The position numbers and the translations under genes were made by a program. Positions 57,461 through 64,000 of a stretch of 64,000 nucleotides of DNA are shown here, piece by piece. Positions within the stretch are counted from its first letter, which is position 1; each line of letters begins with the position of its first letter. Below the pieces are notes generated by a model that ran no database searches, was not told where the DNA came from, and saw only the letters and a list, made by a program, of their open reading frames with translations. Source of the DNA: Necropsobacter rosorum. GTDB lineage: Bacteria > Pseudomonadota > Gammaproteobacteria > Enterobacterales > Pasteurellaceae. The stretch lies in assembly GCA_000751835.1 (NCBI GenBank), contig CCMQ01000008.1, forward strand, positions 264,290 through 328,289, given 5' to 3'.

Positions 57461-57919
57461 TTAGTATTCTTCGTTTTCACCGCTTCCGACGAGCGCGGTG
57501 AATTCTTCGGCGGAAAAACCGTGCGATAGCATATAGCGCCAGATTTTCTGTTTGGATTTATAATCCCGCATTTCACGGTAGTCGGGAAATTTTTTACGCA
57601 GTACGGATTGCGCCAGCGCCGGCCAGTCAATATCGCTTTCCGACAATACCGCATTGATCGTCTCTTTGGGGATACCTTTCAGCTGGTATAATTCCTGTTT
57701 GATCCGGTTGACGCCGTAACCGCGCTGGGAACGGATATGCAGGTAGTTTTCGCTGAAGCGTTTATCGTCCTGCCAGTGTTTTTGCTGGCAATATGCCAAG
57801 GTTTGCGCAATATCCTGCTCGGAAAAGCCTTTTTCCTGCATTTTGCAGCGCAGTTCAAATTCGCTGTATTCACGTCGCGCAAGTAAGCCGACCACATAAC
57901 TGAGCGCTAAAGATGACAC
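57461..57919 (-). CDS. recX: RecX, regulator of RecA
   Basis: A 152-residue helical protein built of three-helix repeats. Segments LARREYSEFELRCKMQEKGFS near 13-33 and YGVNRIKQELYQLKGI near 67-82 are typical. RecX binds RecA filaments and limits their growth and activity. It lies directly downstream of recA on the same strand; the gap of 79 bases contains a hairpin that probably lets only part of transcription through. Confidence 0.9.
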   Translation of the reverse strand: MSSLALSYVVGLLARREYSEFELRCKMQEKGFSEQDIAQTLAYCQQKHWQDDKRFSENYLHIRSQRGYGVNRIKQELYQLKGIPKETINAVLSESDIDWPALAQSVLRKKFPDYREMRDYKSKQKIWRYMLSHGFSAEEFTALVGSGENEEY

Positions 57920-57952
57920 TATCGTTTCCTGTGAACCTAATCTGATTTAAGC

Positions 57953-57985
57953 AAAAGTGCGGTTAAAATCACCGCACTTTTTTCG
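57953..57985 (-). terminator. USS hairpin between recA and recX
   Basis: AAAAGTGCGGT (57953-57963) and ACCGCACTTTTTT (57971-57983) form an 11-base stem with a 7-base loop between recA and recX. On the minus strand a T-run of four follows. In E. coli a leaky recA terminator in the same place sets recX expression; here the element is built from uptake sequences. Confidence 0.75.
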
Positions 57986-57998
57986 CCCGAAGTCCGCA

Positions 57999-59072
57999 TT
58001 AAAAATCGCTGTCCGTCTCGGCGATATTTTCCTGTTCCGATAATTCAATATCTGCCATCAGGCTTTTATCCGGATTAGCCAGCAATTCGGAACGCAGTTT
58101 GGCTTCCAGCGCCGCCGCCTGCTCAGGATGTTCGGTTAGCCATTTCATTGCATTGGCTTTTCCCTGACCGATTTTTTCACCGTTATAGGAATACCATGCG
58201 CCGGATTTTTCAACCAGTTTATGCTTCACGCCGAGTTCAATCAGTTCGCCGTTTTTGGAAATGCCTTCGCCGTAGAGAATCTGGAATTCAACCTGACGGA
58301 ACGGCGGTGCCACTTTATTTTTTACCACTTTGACGCGGGTTTCGTTACCAATCACCTGATCACCGTCTTTAACGGCGCCGGTACGGCGAATGTCCAGACG
58401 TACGGAGGCGTAGAATTTCAGTGCGTTACCGCCGGTGGTGGTTTCCGGATTACCGAACATAACGCCGATTTTCATACGGATTTGGTTAATAAAGACCACC
58501 AGACAATTCGAGGTTTTAATCTGTGCCGTTAATTTACGCAATGCCTGCGACATTAAACGCGCCTGTAGCCCCATGTGGGAATCGCCCATATCGCCTTCGA
58601 TTTCCGCTTTGGGAGTCAACGCGGCGACCGAGTCCACAATCACGACATCGACCGCACCGGAACGCACTAAAGCATCACAAATTTCCAGCGCTTGTTCGCC
58701 GTTATCCGGCTGAGAAACCAGCAATTCTTTGACGTTAACACCGAGTTTTGCCGCGTAAATCGGATCCAGCGCATGTTCCGCATCAATAAATGCGCAGGTT
58801 TTTCCTTCTTTCTGCGCCTGTGCGATGACCGAAAGGGTCAAAGTGGTTTTACCGGAGGATTCCGGTCCGAAAATCTCTACAATACGTCCCATCGGTAAAC
58901 CGCCGATACCCAGCGCGACGTCCAGACTGAGCGAGCCGGTGGAGATGGCTTCCACATCCAGCGTTTGGGTTTCACCCAGTTTCATAATTGAGCCTTTACC
59001 GAATTGTTTTTCAATCTGACCTAATGCCGCCGCCAGTGCTTTTGCTTTGTCTTCCTGTGTAGCCGTAGCCAT
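57999..59072 (-). CDS. recA: Recombinase RecA
   Basis: A 357-residue strand-exchange ATPase and SOS coprotease. Walker A is GPESSGKT at 69-76, Walker [13 protein letters not shown] near 140, and loop L2 contains [22 protein letters not shown]. The acidic tail is intact. The ATG after AGAGG at seven bases gives [12 protein letters not shown]; an ATG six bases earlier is too close to that site. A LexA-type SOS box lies upstream. Confidence 0.97.
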   Translation of the reverse strand: MATATQEDKAKALAAALGQIEKQFGKGSIMKLGETQTLDVEAISTGSLSLDVALGIGGLPMGRIVEIFGPESSGKTTLTLSVIAQAQKEGKTCAFIDAEHALDPIYAAKLGVNVKELLVSQPDNGEQALEICDALVRSGAVDVVIVDSVAALTPKAEIEGDMGDSHMGLQARLMSQALRKLTAQIKTSNCLVVFINQIRMKIGVMFGNPETTTGGNALKFYASVRLDIRRTGAVKDGDQVIGNETRVKVVKNKVAPPFRQVEFQILYGEGISKNGELIELGVKHKLVEKSGAWYSYNGEKIGQGKANAMKWLTEHPEQAAALEAKLRSELLANPDKSLMADIELSEQENIAETDSDF

Positions 59073-59115
59073 TGTCATACCTCTGCCGAAATTGTGTGTT
59101 CTAAATCAGTGTATA

Positions 59116-59144
59116 ATGTTAACTGTATTGATATACAGTATCAA
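59116..59144 (-). promoter_or_regulatory. recA promoter with LexA (SOS) box
   Basis: The minus strand reads TACTGTATATCAATACAGTT at 59140-59121, a near-perfect LexA box (CTGT-N8-ACAG). It overlaps a TTGATA -35 (59144-59139) and the spacer to a TAACAT -10 (59121-59116) 17 bases away, so LexA binding would block polymerase. Confidence 0.88.
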
Positions 59145-59330
59145 GTGAAATTTTGATCTTTTTATGCTGTTGTGCATTATGCATGAGATATAGGCCGTTA
59201 ATGTCAAATGCACAGTGGCGATGTACATGTTTACCAGTAGTTTATCGATGGTCCATTTTTAGCGCCGGCCTTCCCTGTTCGCAAGCCGTCAGCTTGAATT
59301 TTCCGTGGTTTTTAATGCAAAAAATACCAG

Positions 59331-59398
59331 TTTCACGATCTGTATCACAAATTCGTAATTTGCTTATTAATAAACTCCATATGAAAAATAATCATATG
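59331..59398 (+). promoter_or_regulatory. sxy promoter: CRP-like site, -10 box and leader hairpin
   Basis: A CRP-like sequence at 59331-59352 has a perfect right half (ATCACA) and a divergent left half with C at the core position (CACGA). A -10 box TAAACT at 59371-59376 would place the start near 59383, exactly 41.5 bases from the site centre. CATATG repeats at 59378 and 59393 can form a small hairpin at the start of the mRNA. Between the recA SOS box and this site (59145-59330) I see no gene. Confidence 0.5.
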
Positions 59399-59443
59399 CT
59401 ATAACGTTGTTTCGGCGCTTTTTTAATCAAGGAGGAATGAGTT

Positions 59444-60106
59444 ATGACAATGACCGTGACAGAAGCAAACACGCTGGAGATCAGACAGTTACTAAACGAA
59501 CTGATAGGGCATGTCACCGCCAGAAATTTATTTACCGGATATGGATTATTTAAGGACGAATTGATGTTCGGTATATATCAAAACGGAAATTTTTATCTGC
59601 GCGCCGAAGATGAGCTGGCGAGTCATCTGGAACGTCAAGGCGCGGTATCTTATTCCTCCTTAACGCACAACATCGGTTTAAATATCAGTAATTATTATCG
59701 CTTACCAAAAGCCATTTTGCAGAACAAAGACTATTGCCGGGAATTGATTTTGCTTTCCATTGCGCAAATTAAATCGCAACGGCTGGCCGAAGCGCTGGCT
59801 AAAAAGAACCGGATTAAAGCATTACCTAATTTATCCGTTAAGCATGAAAGATTGCTGGCTAAAATCGGGCTGAACAGTATTGCCGCATTTAAGGCGGTCG
59901 GAGCGGCTAATTGTTATGTCCGTTTAAAACAGTGCGGCCTGTCGGTTAATATGATTTTGTTTTGGAACCTGACGGCGGCGCTGCTGAATAAACATGTTAA
60001 TTTATTGACTGCAAAGGAAAAAGAGCAGGCGTTATGTGACTTGAATAACAAACTGAACTGTGCCGGATTTCGCCCGGTAAAATCTTCTGCCGGCGGAATA
60101 AGGTAA
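59444..60106 (+). CDS. sxy: Sxy/TfoX competence activator
   Basis: A 220-residue protein with an N-terminal TfoX domain (about 20-105, with ARNLFTGYGLFKDELMFGIY) and a C-terminal helix-hairpin TfoX domain (about 125-205, with LPNLSVKHERLLAKIGLNSI). In Haemophilus Sxy acts with CRP at CRP-S promoters to turn on DNA-uptake genes, the machinery that prefers USS-bearing DNA. Strong GGAGG eight bases before the ATG. Divergent from recA, as in H. influenzae. Confidence 0.92.
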   Translation: MTMTVTEANTLEIRQLLNELIGHVTARNLFTGYGLFKDELMFGIYQNGNFYLRAEDELASHLERQGAVSYSSLTHNIGLNISNYYRLPKAILQNKDYCRELILLSIAQIKSQRLAEALAKKNRIKALPNLSVKHERLLAKIGLNSIAAFKAVGAANCYVRLKQCGLSVNMILFWNLTAALLNKHVNLLTAKEKEQALCDLNNKLNCAGFRPVKSSAGGIR

Positions 60107-60190
60107 CGGTCTGTAAGCCGGACGAACTGCCGTCTTATCCGTAATCAAGCGGTATCCGTAACTCATTGGATAAAAACGATTGGCTTTTAT

Positions 60191-60412
60191 TGTCATTTAT
60201 TGTCATTTATCTGATGAAGCCGGTTGCTTTTTGCCGGCGTCATGAAATAACTCGTTGTTTTTATTTGATCGGGATCACGGATTTTAAAAAATATATTTGA
60301 CGCCGATTTTATACGGATTAAACTCAGCGACGTTTTGGCAAACGTTTGCTTTATTTTTTGATTTGCTTGCTGAAACGATTTTTCAATTCTTTTGATGAGA
60401 TGGAGGTTATTA
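60191..60412 (+). promoter_or_regulatory. Gap before manX: tandem repeat, CRP site and promoter
   Basis: The 306-base gap between sxy and manX starts with a two-copy tandem repeat TGTCATTTAT (60191-60210) and a weak hairpin GCCGG/CCGGC (60219-60238) that may end sxy transcription. A CRP-like site TTTGA-TCGGGA-TCACG lies at 60264-60279. A possible promoter TTGACG (60297-60302), 16 bases, TAAACT (60319-60324) puts the site about 60 bases before the start, as in class I CRP promoters. Confidence 0.5.
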
Positions 60413-61372
60413 ATGACCCATATTATCGTTGCGACACATGGTAAATTTTCACAGGAATTAGTTAATTCTGCCGCGATGGTGTACGGCGAAGATGAAAATA
60501 CCCATGTCGTGACCTTTCTGCCCGGCGAGGGCGGCGAGCATTTGGTGGCGAAATACAATGCGATTATTGCAACGCTGGCAGAAAATGAGCCGGTGTTGTT
60601 TCTGGTGGACTTATTCGGCGGCAGTCCTTATAACGCGGCGAGCCGGGTAGCGGCGCAACGCGGTGAGAATACCGATATTGTAACGGGAGTCAGTTTGCCG
60701 ATGCTGCTGGAGGTGCTGGATGCCAAGGCGGAGATGACGCTGCCTGAATTGGTTGATACGGCCAAAGAAGTTGGCGTGGCGGCGGTGAAATCTTTCCGCC
60801 AACGGCAGGAGCCGGTTAAACCGGTTGAGAAATCCGTTGCGGCAGAAACAGTGCAAAAACCGACCGCACTTAACGGCAAGATGAACATTTCCTTACTGCG
60901 CATTGACAGCCGTTTGATCCATGGTCAGGTGGTGACGTCTTGGGCGAAAGCGGTGAAATGCGAGGCGATTTTTGCGGTGAGCGATGAGGTCGCCAATGAT
61001 GCGTTGCGCCGTGATTTATTGCTGCAGGTGGCGCCGGAAAATTTGAAATCTTATGTTATTCCGGTGGAAAAAGCGATCAAGGTTTACCATAACCCGAAAT
61101 ATGCCGGTAAGAATATTTTGTGGCTTGTGACAAATCCGGCGGATATTTTACGCTTGATCGACGGCGGTGTGAAAGTGGATAAAGTGAATGTCGGCGGCAT
61201 GACTTATAAAGAAGGCAATCAGCAACTTTCGCAGGCGGTAACGGTCAGTCAGGCCGATGTCGAGGCATTCAATAAGTTATTGGATTTAGGCGTTGATCTC
61301 ACGCTGCAACAGGTTGCCAGCAGCCCGCGGGATGTATTGACTAAACAAAAACTTAATGCAATTAAATTTTAA
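60413..61372 (+). CDS. manX: PTS mannose-family EIIAB
   Basis: A 319-residue fusion of EIIA (about 1-130, phospho-His9 in VATHGKFSQ) and EIIB (about 157-319, phospho-His170 in RIDSRLIHGQVVTSW), joined by a Pro/Ala/Glu/Lys-rich linker. It passes phosphate from HPr to mannose, glucose, glucosamine or similar sugars moved by ManYZ. The ATG preceded by TGGAGG is used. A USS (60862-60870) is coded in the linker as part of KPTAL. Confidence 0.95.
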   Translation: MTHIIVATHGKFSQELVNSAAMVYGEDENTHVVTFLPGEGGEHLVAKYNAIIATLAENEPVLFLVDLFGGSPYNAASRVAAQRGENTDIVTGVSLPMLLEVLDAKAEMTLPELVDTAKEVGVAAVKSFRQRQEPVKPVEKSVAAETVQKPTALNGKMNISLLRIDSRLIHGQVVTSWAKAVKCEAIFAVSDEVANDALRRDLLLQVAPENLKSYVIPVEKAIKVYHNPKYAGKNILWLVTNPADILRLIDGGVKVDKVNVGGMTYKEGNQQLSQAVTVSQADVEAFNKLLDLGVDLTLQQVASSPRDVLTKQKLNAIKF

Positions 61373-61390
61373 TGAATAGAGGATAACAGT

Positions 61391-62188
61391 ATGACTCCTA
61401 TGGAAATTGTGCTTGTGACGCTGGTCGCGGCGATTTGTGGGATGGGCAGTGTGCTTGACGAGCGTCAGACGCATCGTCCTTTGGTGGCCTGTACTTTAAT
61501 CGGTCTGGTATTGGGGGATTTGACCACCGGGATCATTATCGGCGGTATGCTGGAAATGCTGGCGCTGGGCTGGATGAATGTCGGGGCGGCCATGGCGCCG
61601 GATGCGGCGCTGGCCTCTGTTATTGCGGCGATTTTGGTGATCAAAGGCGGACAGGATAAAGGCACGGCGATTGCGATAGCCATTCCGGTTGCCGCAGCCG
61701 GTCAGGTACTGACGATTTTTGTGCGTACGCTGACGATTTTTCTACAGCATAAGGCTGATGATTTTGCCAGTCGAGCTAATTTTCGCGGTATTGAATTCTG
61801 CCATTTCGCGGGGCTTTCTTTACAGGCGCTGCGTGTTGCGGTACCGGCCTTTTTTGTCGCTTTAGTGGCGGGAACGGATACCGTAACGCACGCGTTGGAT
61901 GCGATTCCGGAAGTGGTGACCCGCGGTTTGCAGATTGCCGGCGGATTTATTGTTGTGGTCGGTTATGCCATGGTGATTAATATGATGCGTGCCGGCGCGT
62001 TGATGCCGTTTTTCTTTATCGGTTTCGTGATCGCTTCGTTCTCTAACTATAATTTAGTTGGTTTAGGTTTGCTGGGTGCATGTTTAGCGTTGGTTTATAT
62101 TCAATTGAATCCGCGCTTTAATCAAGCGACGCTGCCGCAAAGCTCGTCGCACAGAACGCTTGCTGATGATGAACTTGAAGGTCTATAA
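61391..62188 (+). CDS. manY: PTS mannose-family EIIC
   Basis: A 265-residue membrane protein with several helices and the EIIC-Man motif GGMLEMLALGWMNVGAAMAPDAALASV near 57-83 (given here by its key residues GG, E, G, N, G and PD). It forms the sugar channel with ManZ. Eighteen bases after manX. Confidence 0.94.
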   Translation: MTPMEIVLVTLVAAICGMGSVLDERQTHRPLVACTLIGLVLGDLTTGIIIGGMLEMLALGWMNVGAAMAPDAALASVIAAILVIKGGQDKGTAIAIAIPVAAAGQVLTIFVRTLTIFLQHKADDFASRANFRGIEFCHFAGLSLQALRVAVPAFFVALVAGTDTVTHALDAIPEVVTRGLQIAGGFIVVVGYAMVINMMRAGALMPFFFIGFVIASFSNYNLVGLGLLGACLALVYIQLNPRFNQATLPQSSSHRTLADDELEGL

Positions 62189-62202
62189 GAAGGAATTTTA
62201 TT

Positions 62203-63033
62203 ATGTCAGAGAAAAAACAATTAACATCAGGTGATATTCGCAGCACTTACTGGCGTTCGACATTTTTGTTAGGTTCCTTTAACTTCGAGCGTATGCAGGC
62301 AATGGGATTTTGCGTATCGATGATTCCTGCGATTAAACGGTTATACAGCAACAAAGACGATCAGGCTGCGGCATTAAAGCGTCATCTTGAGTTTTTCAAT
62401 ACGCAGCCTTGGGTCGCCTCATCAATTATCGGTGTGACGGCGGCGATGGAGCAGGAACGCGCCAATGGGGCAACGGATATTAACGATGCTGCGATCAGCG
62501 GGGTGAAAGTCGGTCTGATGGGGCCGCTGGCCGGGGTGGGTGATCCGATTTTCTGGGGAACTTTGCGTCCGGTATTGGCGGCATTGGGCGCAGGTCTTGC
62601 CATCAGCGGCAGTTTACTGGGACCATTGCTGTTTTTTATCGGTATTAATATTTTTCGTGCGCTGACCCGTTGGTACGGTTTTCAATACGGCTATGCCAAG
62701 GGTACCGAAATTGTGCAGGATATGGGCGGCGGCCGTTTGCAAAAACTGACACAGGGGGCGTCGATTCTCGGCCTTTTTGTGATGGGGGCGTTGGTCTCGA
62801 AATGGACCAGCATTAATATTCCGCTAGAACTCTCCCGTTATACCAATCAGGCCGGCGAAGAAGTGGTAACTACGGTACAGAGCGTATTGAATGAATTGCT
62901 GCCGGGGCTGGCCGCGCTGGGATTGACGTTTTTATGTATGTATCTGTTACGTAAGAAAATCAATGCGATGTATATTATCTTCGCCTTATTCGGTGTGGGT
63001 ATTCTGGGTTATCACTTCGGTATTTTGGCATAA
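62203..63033 (+). CDS. manZ: PTS mannose-family EIID
   Basis: A 276-residue protein with a soluble N-terminal part and C-terminal membrane helices. The family motif GPLAGVGDPIFWGTLRP lies near 106-122. EIID is present only in the mannose PTS class and is needed for transport. Last enzyme gene of man operon; a terminator-like hairpin follows. Confidence 0.94.
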   Translation: MSEKKQLTSGDIRSTYWRSTFLLGSFNFERMQAMGFCVSMIPAIKRLYSNKDDQAAALKRHLEFFNTQPWVASSIIGVTAAMEQERANGATDINDAAISGVKVGLMGPLAGVGDPIFWGTLRPVLAALGAGLAISGSLLGPLLFFIGINIFRALTRWYGFQYGYAKGTEIVQDMGGGRLQKLTQGASILGLFVMGALVSKWTSINIPLELSRYTNQAGEEVVTTVQSVLNELLPGLAALGLTFLCMYLLRKKINAMYIIFALFGVGILGYHFGILA

Positions 63034-63050
63034 TGTTTCGTGATATGATG

Positions 63051-63079
63051 TCGGGCGGCTCAGGCTGCCCGATTTTTTG
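63051..63079 (+). terminator. Terminator after manZ
   Basis: TCGGGCGGC and GCTGCCCGA pair (one G-T pair) around TCAG, followed by TTTTTTG, 18 bases past the manZ stop and 17 bases before the next gene. Confidence 0.8.
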
Positions 63080-63095
63080 TTGATAAGGAACGGAT

Positions 63096-63476
63096 ATGAA
63101 ATTCAGAGAACTGTTTAACGCACCGCCGGCGGAAGGGTATATAAAAAATAGTTCGATTTTAGTGACCGCACTTTTTGTGATCGGTGGCATACTGTATTAC
63201 CCGACTGATGGCTATGGCACAGTAATCGCGTTAGTGGCGGCTTTAATTGTATTATTTGGGCAGAAATTGCTGATTTCACAGATGAATAAAGACCTTGCGG
63301 ATATGTATTTTGCTAAAAAACAGTATGAGGCAACGGGTAATCTGGATTATCTGAAATTTATTCTTGCGCGTTCAAACCAGATTCTGACGGATAACAAAAT
63401 GTTATCAGACAAAGGCAAGCGAGAGGTGCAGATGTTGCAGGAATATGCGAAAAAAGCGTTAGAAATAACCGAATAG
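63096..63476 (+). CDS. Unknown small membrane protein
   Basis: I do not recognise this 126-residue protein. It has two adjacent hydrophobic helices (about 20-37 and 42-60) and a charged cytoplasmic-type C-terminal half with heptad-like Leu/Lys/Glu spacing that could be helical. It follows manZ by 62 bases, with a terminator between, and ATAAGGA before the ATG. A USS at 63165-63173 codes for part of the first helix (TALF). A role linked to the mannose PTS is possible but unproven. Confidence 0.7.
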   Translation: MKFRELFNAPPAEGYIKNSSILVTALFVIGGILYYPTDGYGTVIALVAALIVLFGQKLLISQMNKDLADMYFAKKQYEATGNLDYLKFILARSNQILTDNKMLSDKGKREVQMLQEYAKKALEITE

Positions 63477-63621
63477 GTTAAAAAAATAACGGTTAATAAA
63501 ATTCCTATAAAAATTACTTGATCCCATAAGCCAAATCTCTATAATACGCCTCCGCAGCCGCGATGACGGCGGGCAGGCGAAAGTTGCGGTCAGTTTTTTA
63601 CTGAAACAAACAAATAACCGC

Positions 63622-63650
63622 TTGACGAGATGAACGATTGTGTTTATACT
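63622..63650 (+). promoter_or_regulatory. rRNA operon P1 promoter
   Basis: TTGACG (63622-63627), 17 bases, then TATACT (63645-63650) and a GC-rich discriminator GCACGCC, typical of growth-rate controlled rRNA promoters. The 121 bases between the preceding gene and this promoter hold A/T tracts that could be an UP element or Fis sites. Confidence 0.85.
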
Positions 63651-63672
63651 TGCACGCCTTGCTTCATGCAAC

Positions 63673-63684
63673 TGTTCTTTAACA
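63673..63684 (+). promoter_or_regulatory. boxA antitermination sequence of the rRNA leader
   Basis: TGTTCTTTAACA matches the rrn boxA (TGCTCTTTAACA) with one difference. It lies about 16 bases after the expected transcription start and would recruit NusB/NusE. The leader to the 16S gene is about 185 bases and otherwise has no gene. Confidence 0.85.
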
Positions 63685-63841
63685 ATTTATCAGACAATCT
63701 GTGTGGGCACTTGTTGATTGACTTTGTTGAAAAATATTTTTTAATTTTGAAGTCTTGATAAGTGCTTAACTTGAAATTCATTATTTTCTATTTTTATAGC
63801 TTTTGATTTTTTAGTCAGCAGTTATTGAGCGAATCAAGCTT

Positions 63842-64000
63842 TAATTGAAGAGTTTGATCATGGCTCAGATTGAACGCTGGCGGCAGGCTTAACACATGCA
63901 AGTCGAACGGTAGCGGATGAAAGCTTGCTTTTATTCGCGAGAGTGGCGGACGGGTGAGTAATGCTTGGGAATCTGGCCTGTGGAGGGGGATAACAACGGG
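63842..64000 (+). rRNA. rrs: 16S ribosomal RNA, 5' part (cut by the window end)
   Basis: The sequence GAAGAGTTTGATCATGGCTC followed by AGATTGAACGCTGGCGGCAG and ACACATGCAAGTCGAACGG is the conserved 5' end of bacterial 16S rRNA, including the 27F primer site. The variable V1 loop begins at about 63910. Only about 159 of about 1,540 bases are in the window. The exact 5' end is taken by alignment with E. coli. Confidence 0.97.

Noticed and set aside
60191..60210. Two-copy TGTCATTTAT repeat as a possible phase-variation tract
   Set aside because: Only two copies of a 10-base unit, outside coding sequence and not in a promoter spacer; too short to claim contingency behaviour.

Overview
The window comes from a member of the Pasteurellaceae of the Haemophilus influenzae type. 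The clearest sign is the 9-base DNA uptake signal sequence (USS) AAGTGCGGT or its complement, which I count by eye about 36 times, often as inverted pairs that form terminators. Gene order agrees: rsmG-atpIBEFHAGDC, recX-recA divergent from sxy, ordL divergent from potD, and ilvC divergent from ilvY. The USS subtype argues against the Actinobacillus pleuropneumoniae/Mannheimia haemolytica branch. I cannot name the species. The sodium-pump oxaloacetate decarboxylase and the many sugar and sugar-acid operons suggest a fermenting, CO2-linked, host-associated bacterium.

Layout. 1-7382: end of rsmG and the complete F1Fo ATP synthase operon. 7435-22556: a HAD phosphatase, gpt, pepD, a PACE efflux pump, an aldo/keto reductase, oadGAB, a MarC protein, the ABC-F protein YheS, a PepSY protein followed by a two-component system, lptM and lysA. 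22655-28897: a galactitol operon with its DeoR-type repressor, in which a class I (LacD-like) aldolase stands where GatY would be. 29171-37207: a DUF533 protein, a subtilisin-type autotransporter, a glutathione transferase homologue, ilvC/ilvY and a RarD-like permease. 37215-42963: a six-gene operon (TRAP transporter, LacI-type regulator, PfkB kinase, GhrB-like reductase) that fits uptake and use of 2-ketogluconate or a similar keto acid. 43227-52425: a nine-gene operon with a tripartite tricarboxylate-type transporter, a DUF1537 acid-sugar kinase, PdxA2, a DapA-family lyase, two dehydrogenases and a DeoR regulator. 52724-59072: polyamine genes ordL and potD, then proS, recX and recA. 59444-64000: sxy (competence), manXYZ, an unknown membrane protein, and the promoter, leader and first part of a 16S rRNA gene.

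How the genes work together. Catabolic promoters carry CRP-like sites (gat, TRAP, DUF1537, man, sxy), so much of the region looks controlled by sugar depletion. Sugar acids are expected to enter through TRAP and TTT systems and be phosphorylated (KguK-like, DUF1537). They would then be oxidised or reduced (PdxA2, GhrB-like) into glycolytic or pentose-phosphate intermediates.

The most interesting part is 37.2-52.4 kb. These are two adjacent acid-sugar operons, and no exact USS was found between 39136 and 51733. The TRAP part is strikingly AT-rich. The second operon combines enzymes that do not add up to a pathway I know, and its promoter has a CRP site, a perfect palindrome and a TATACT -10 box in near-ideal spacing. 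It is the best candidate here for an undescribed catabolic system.
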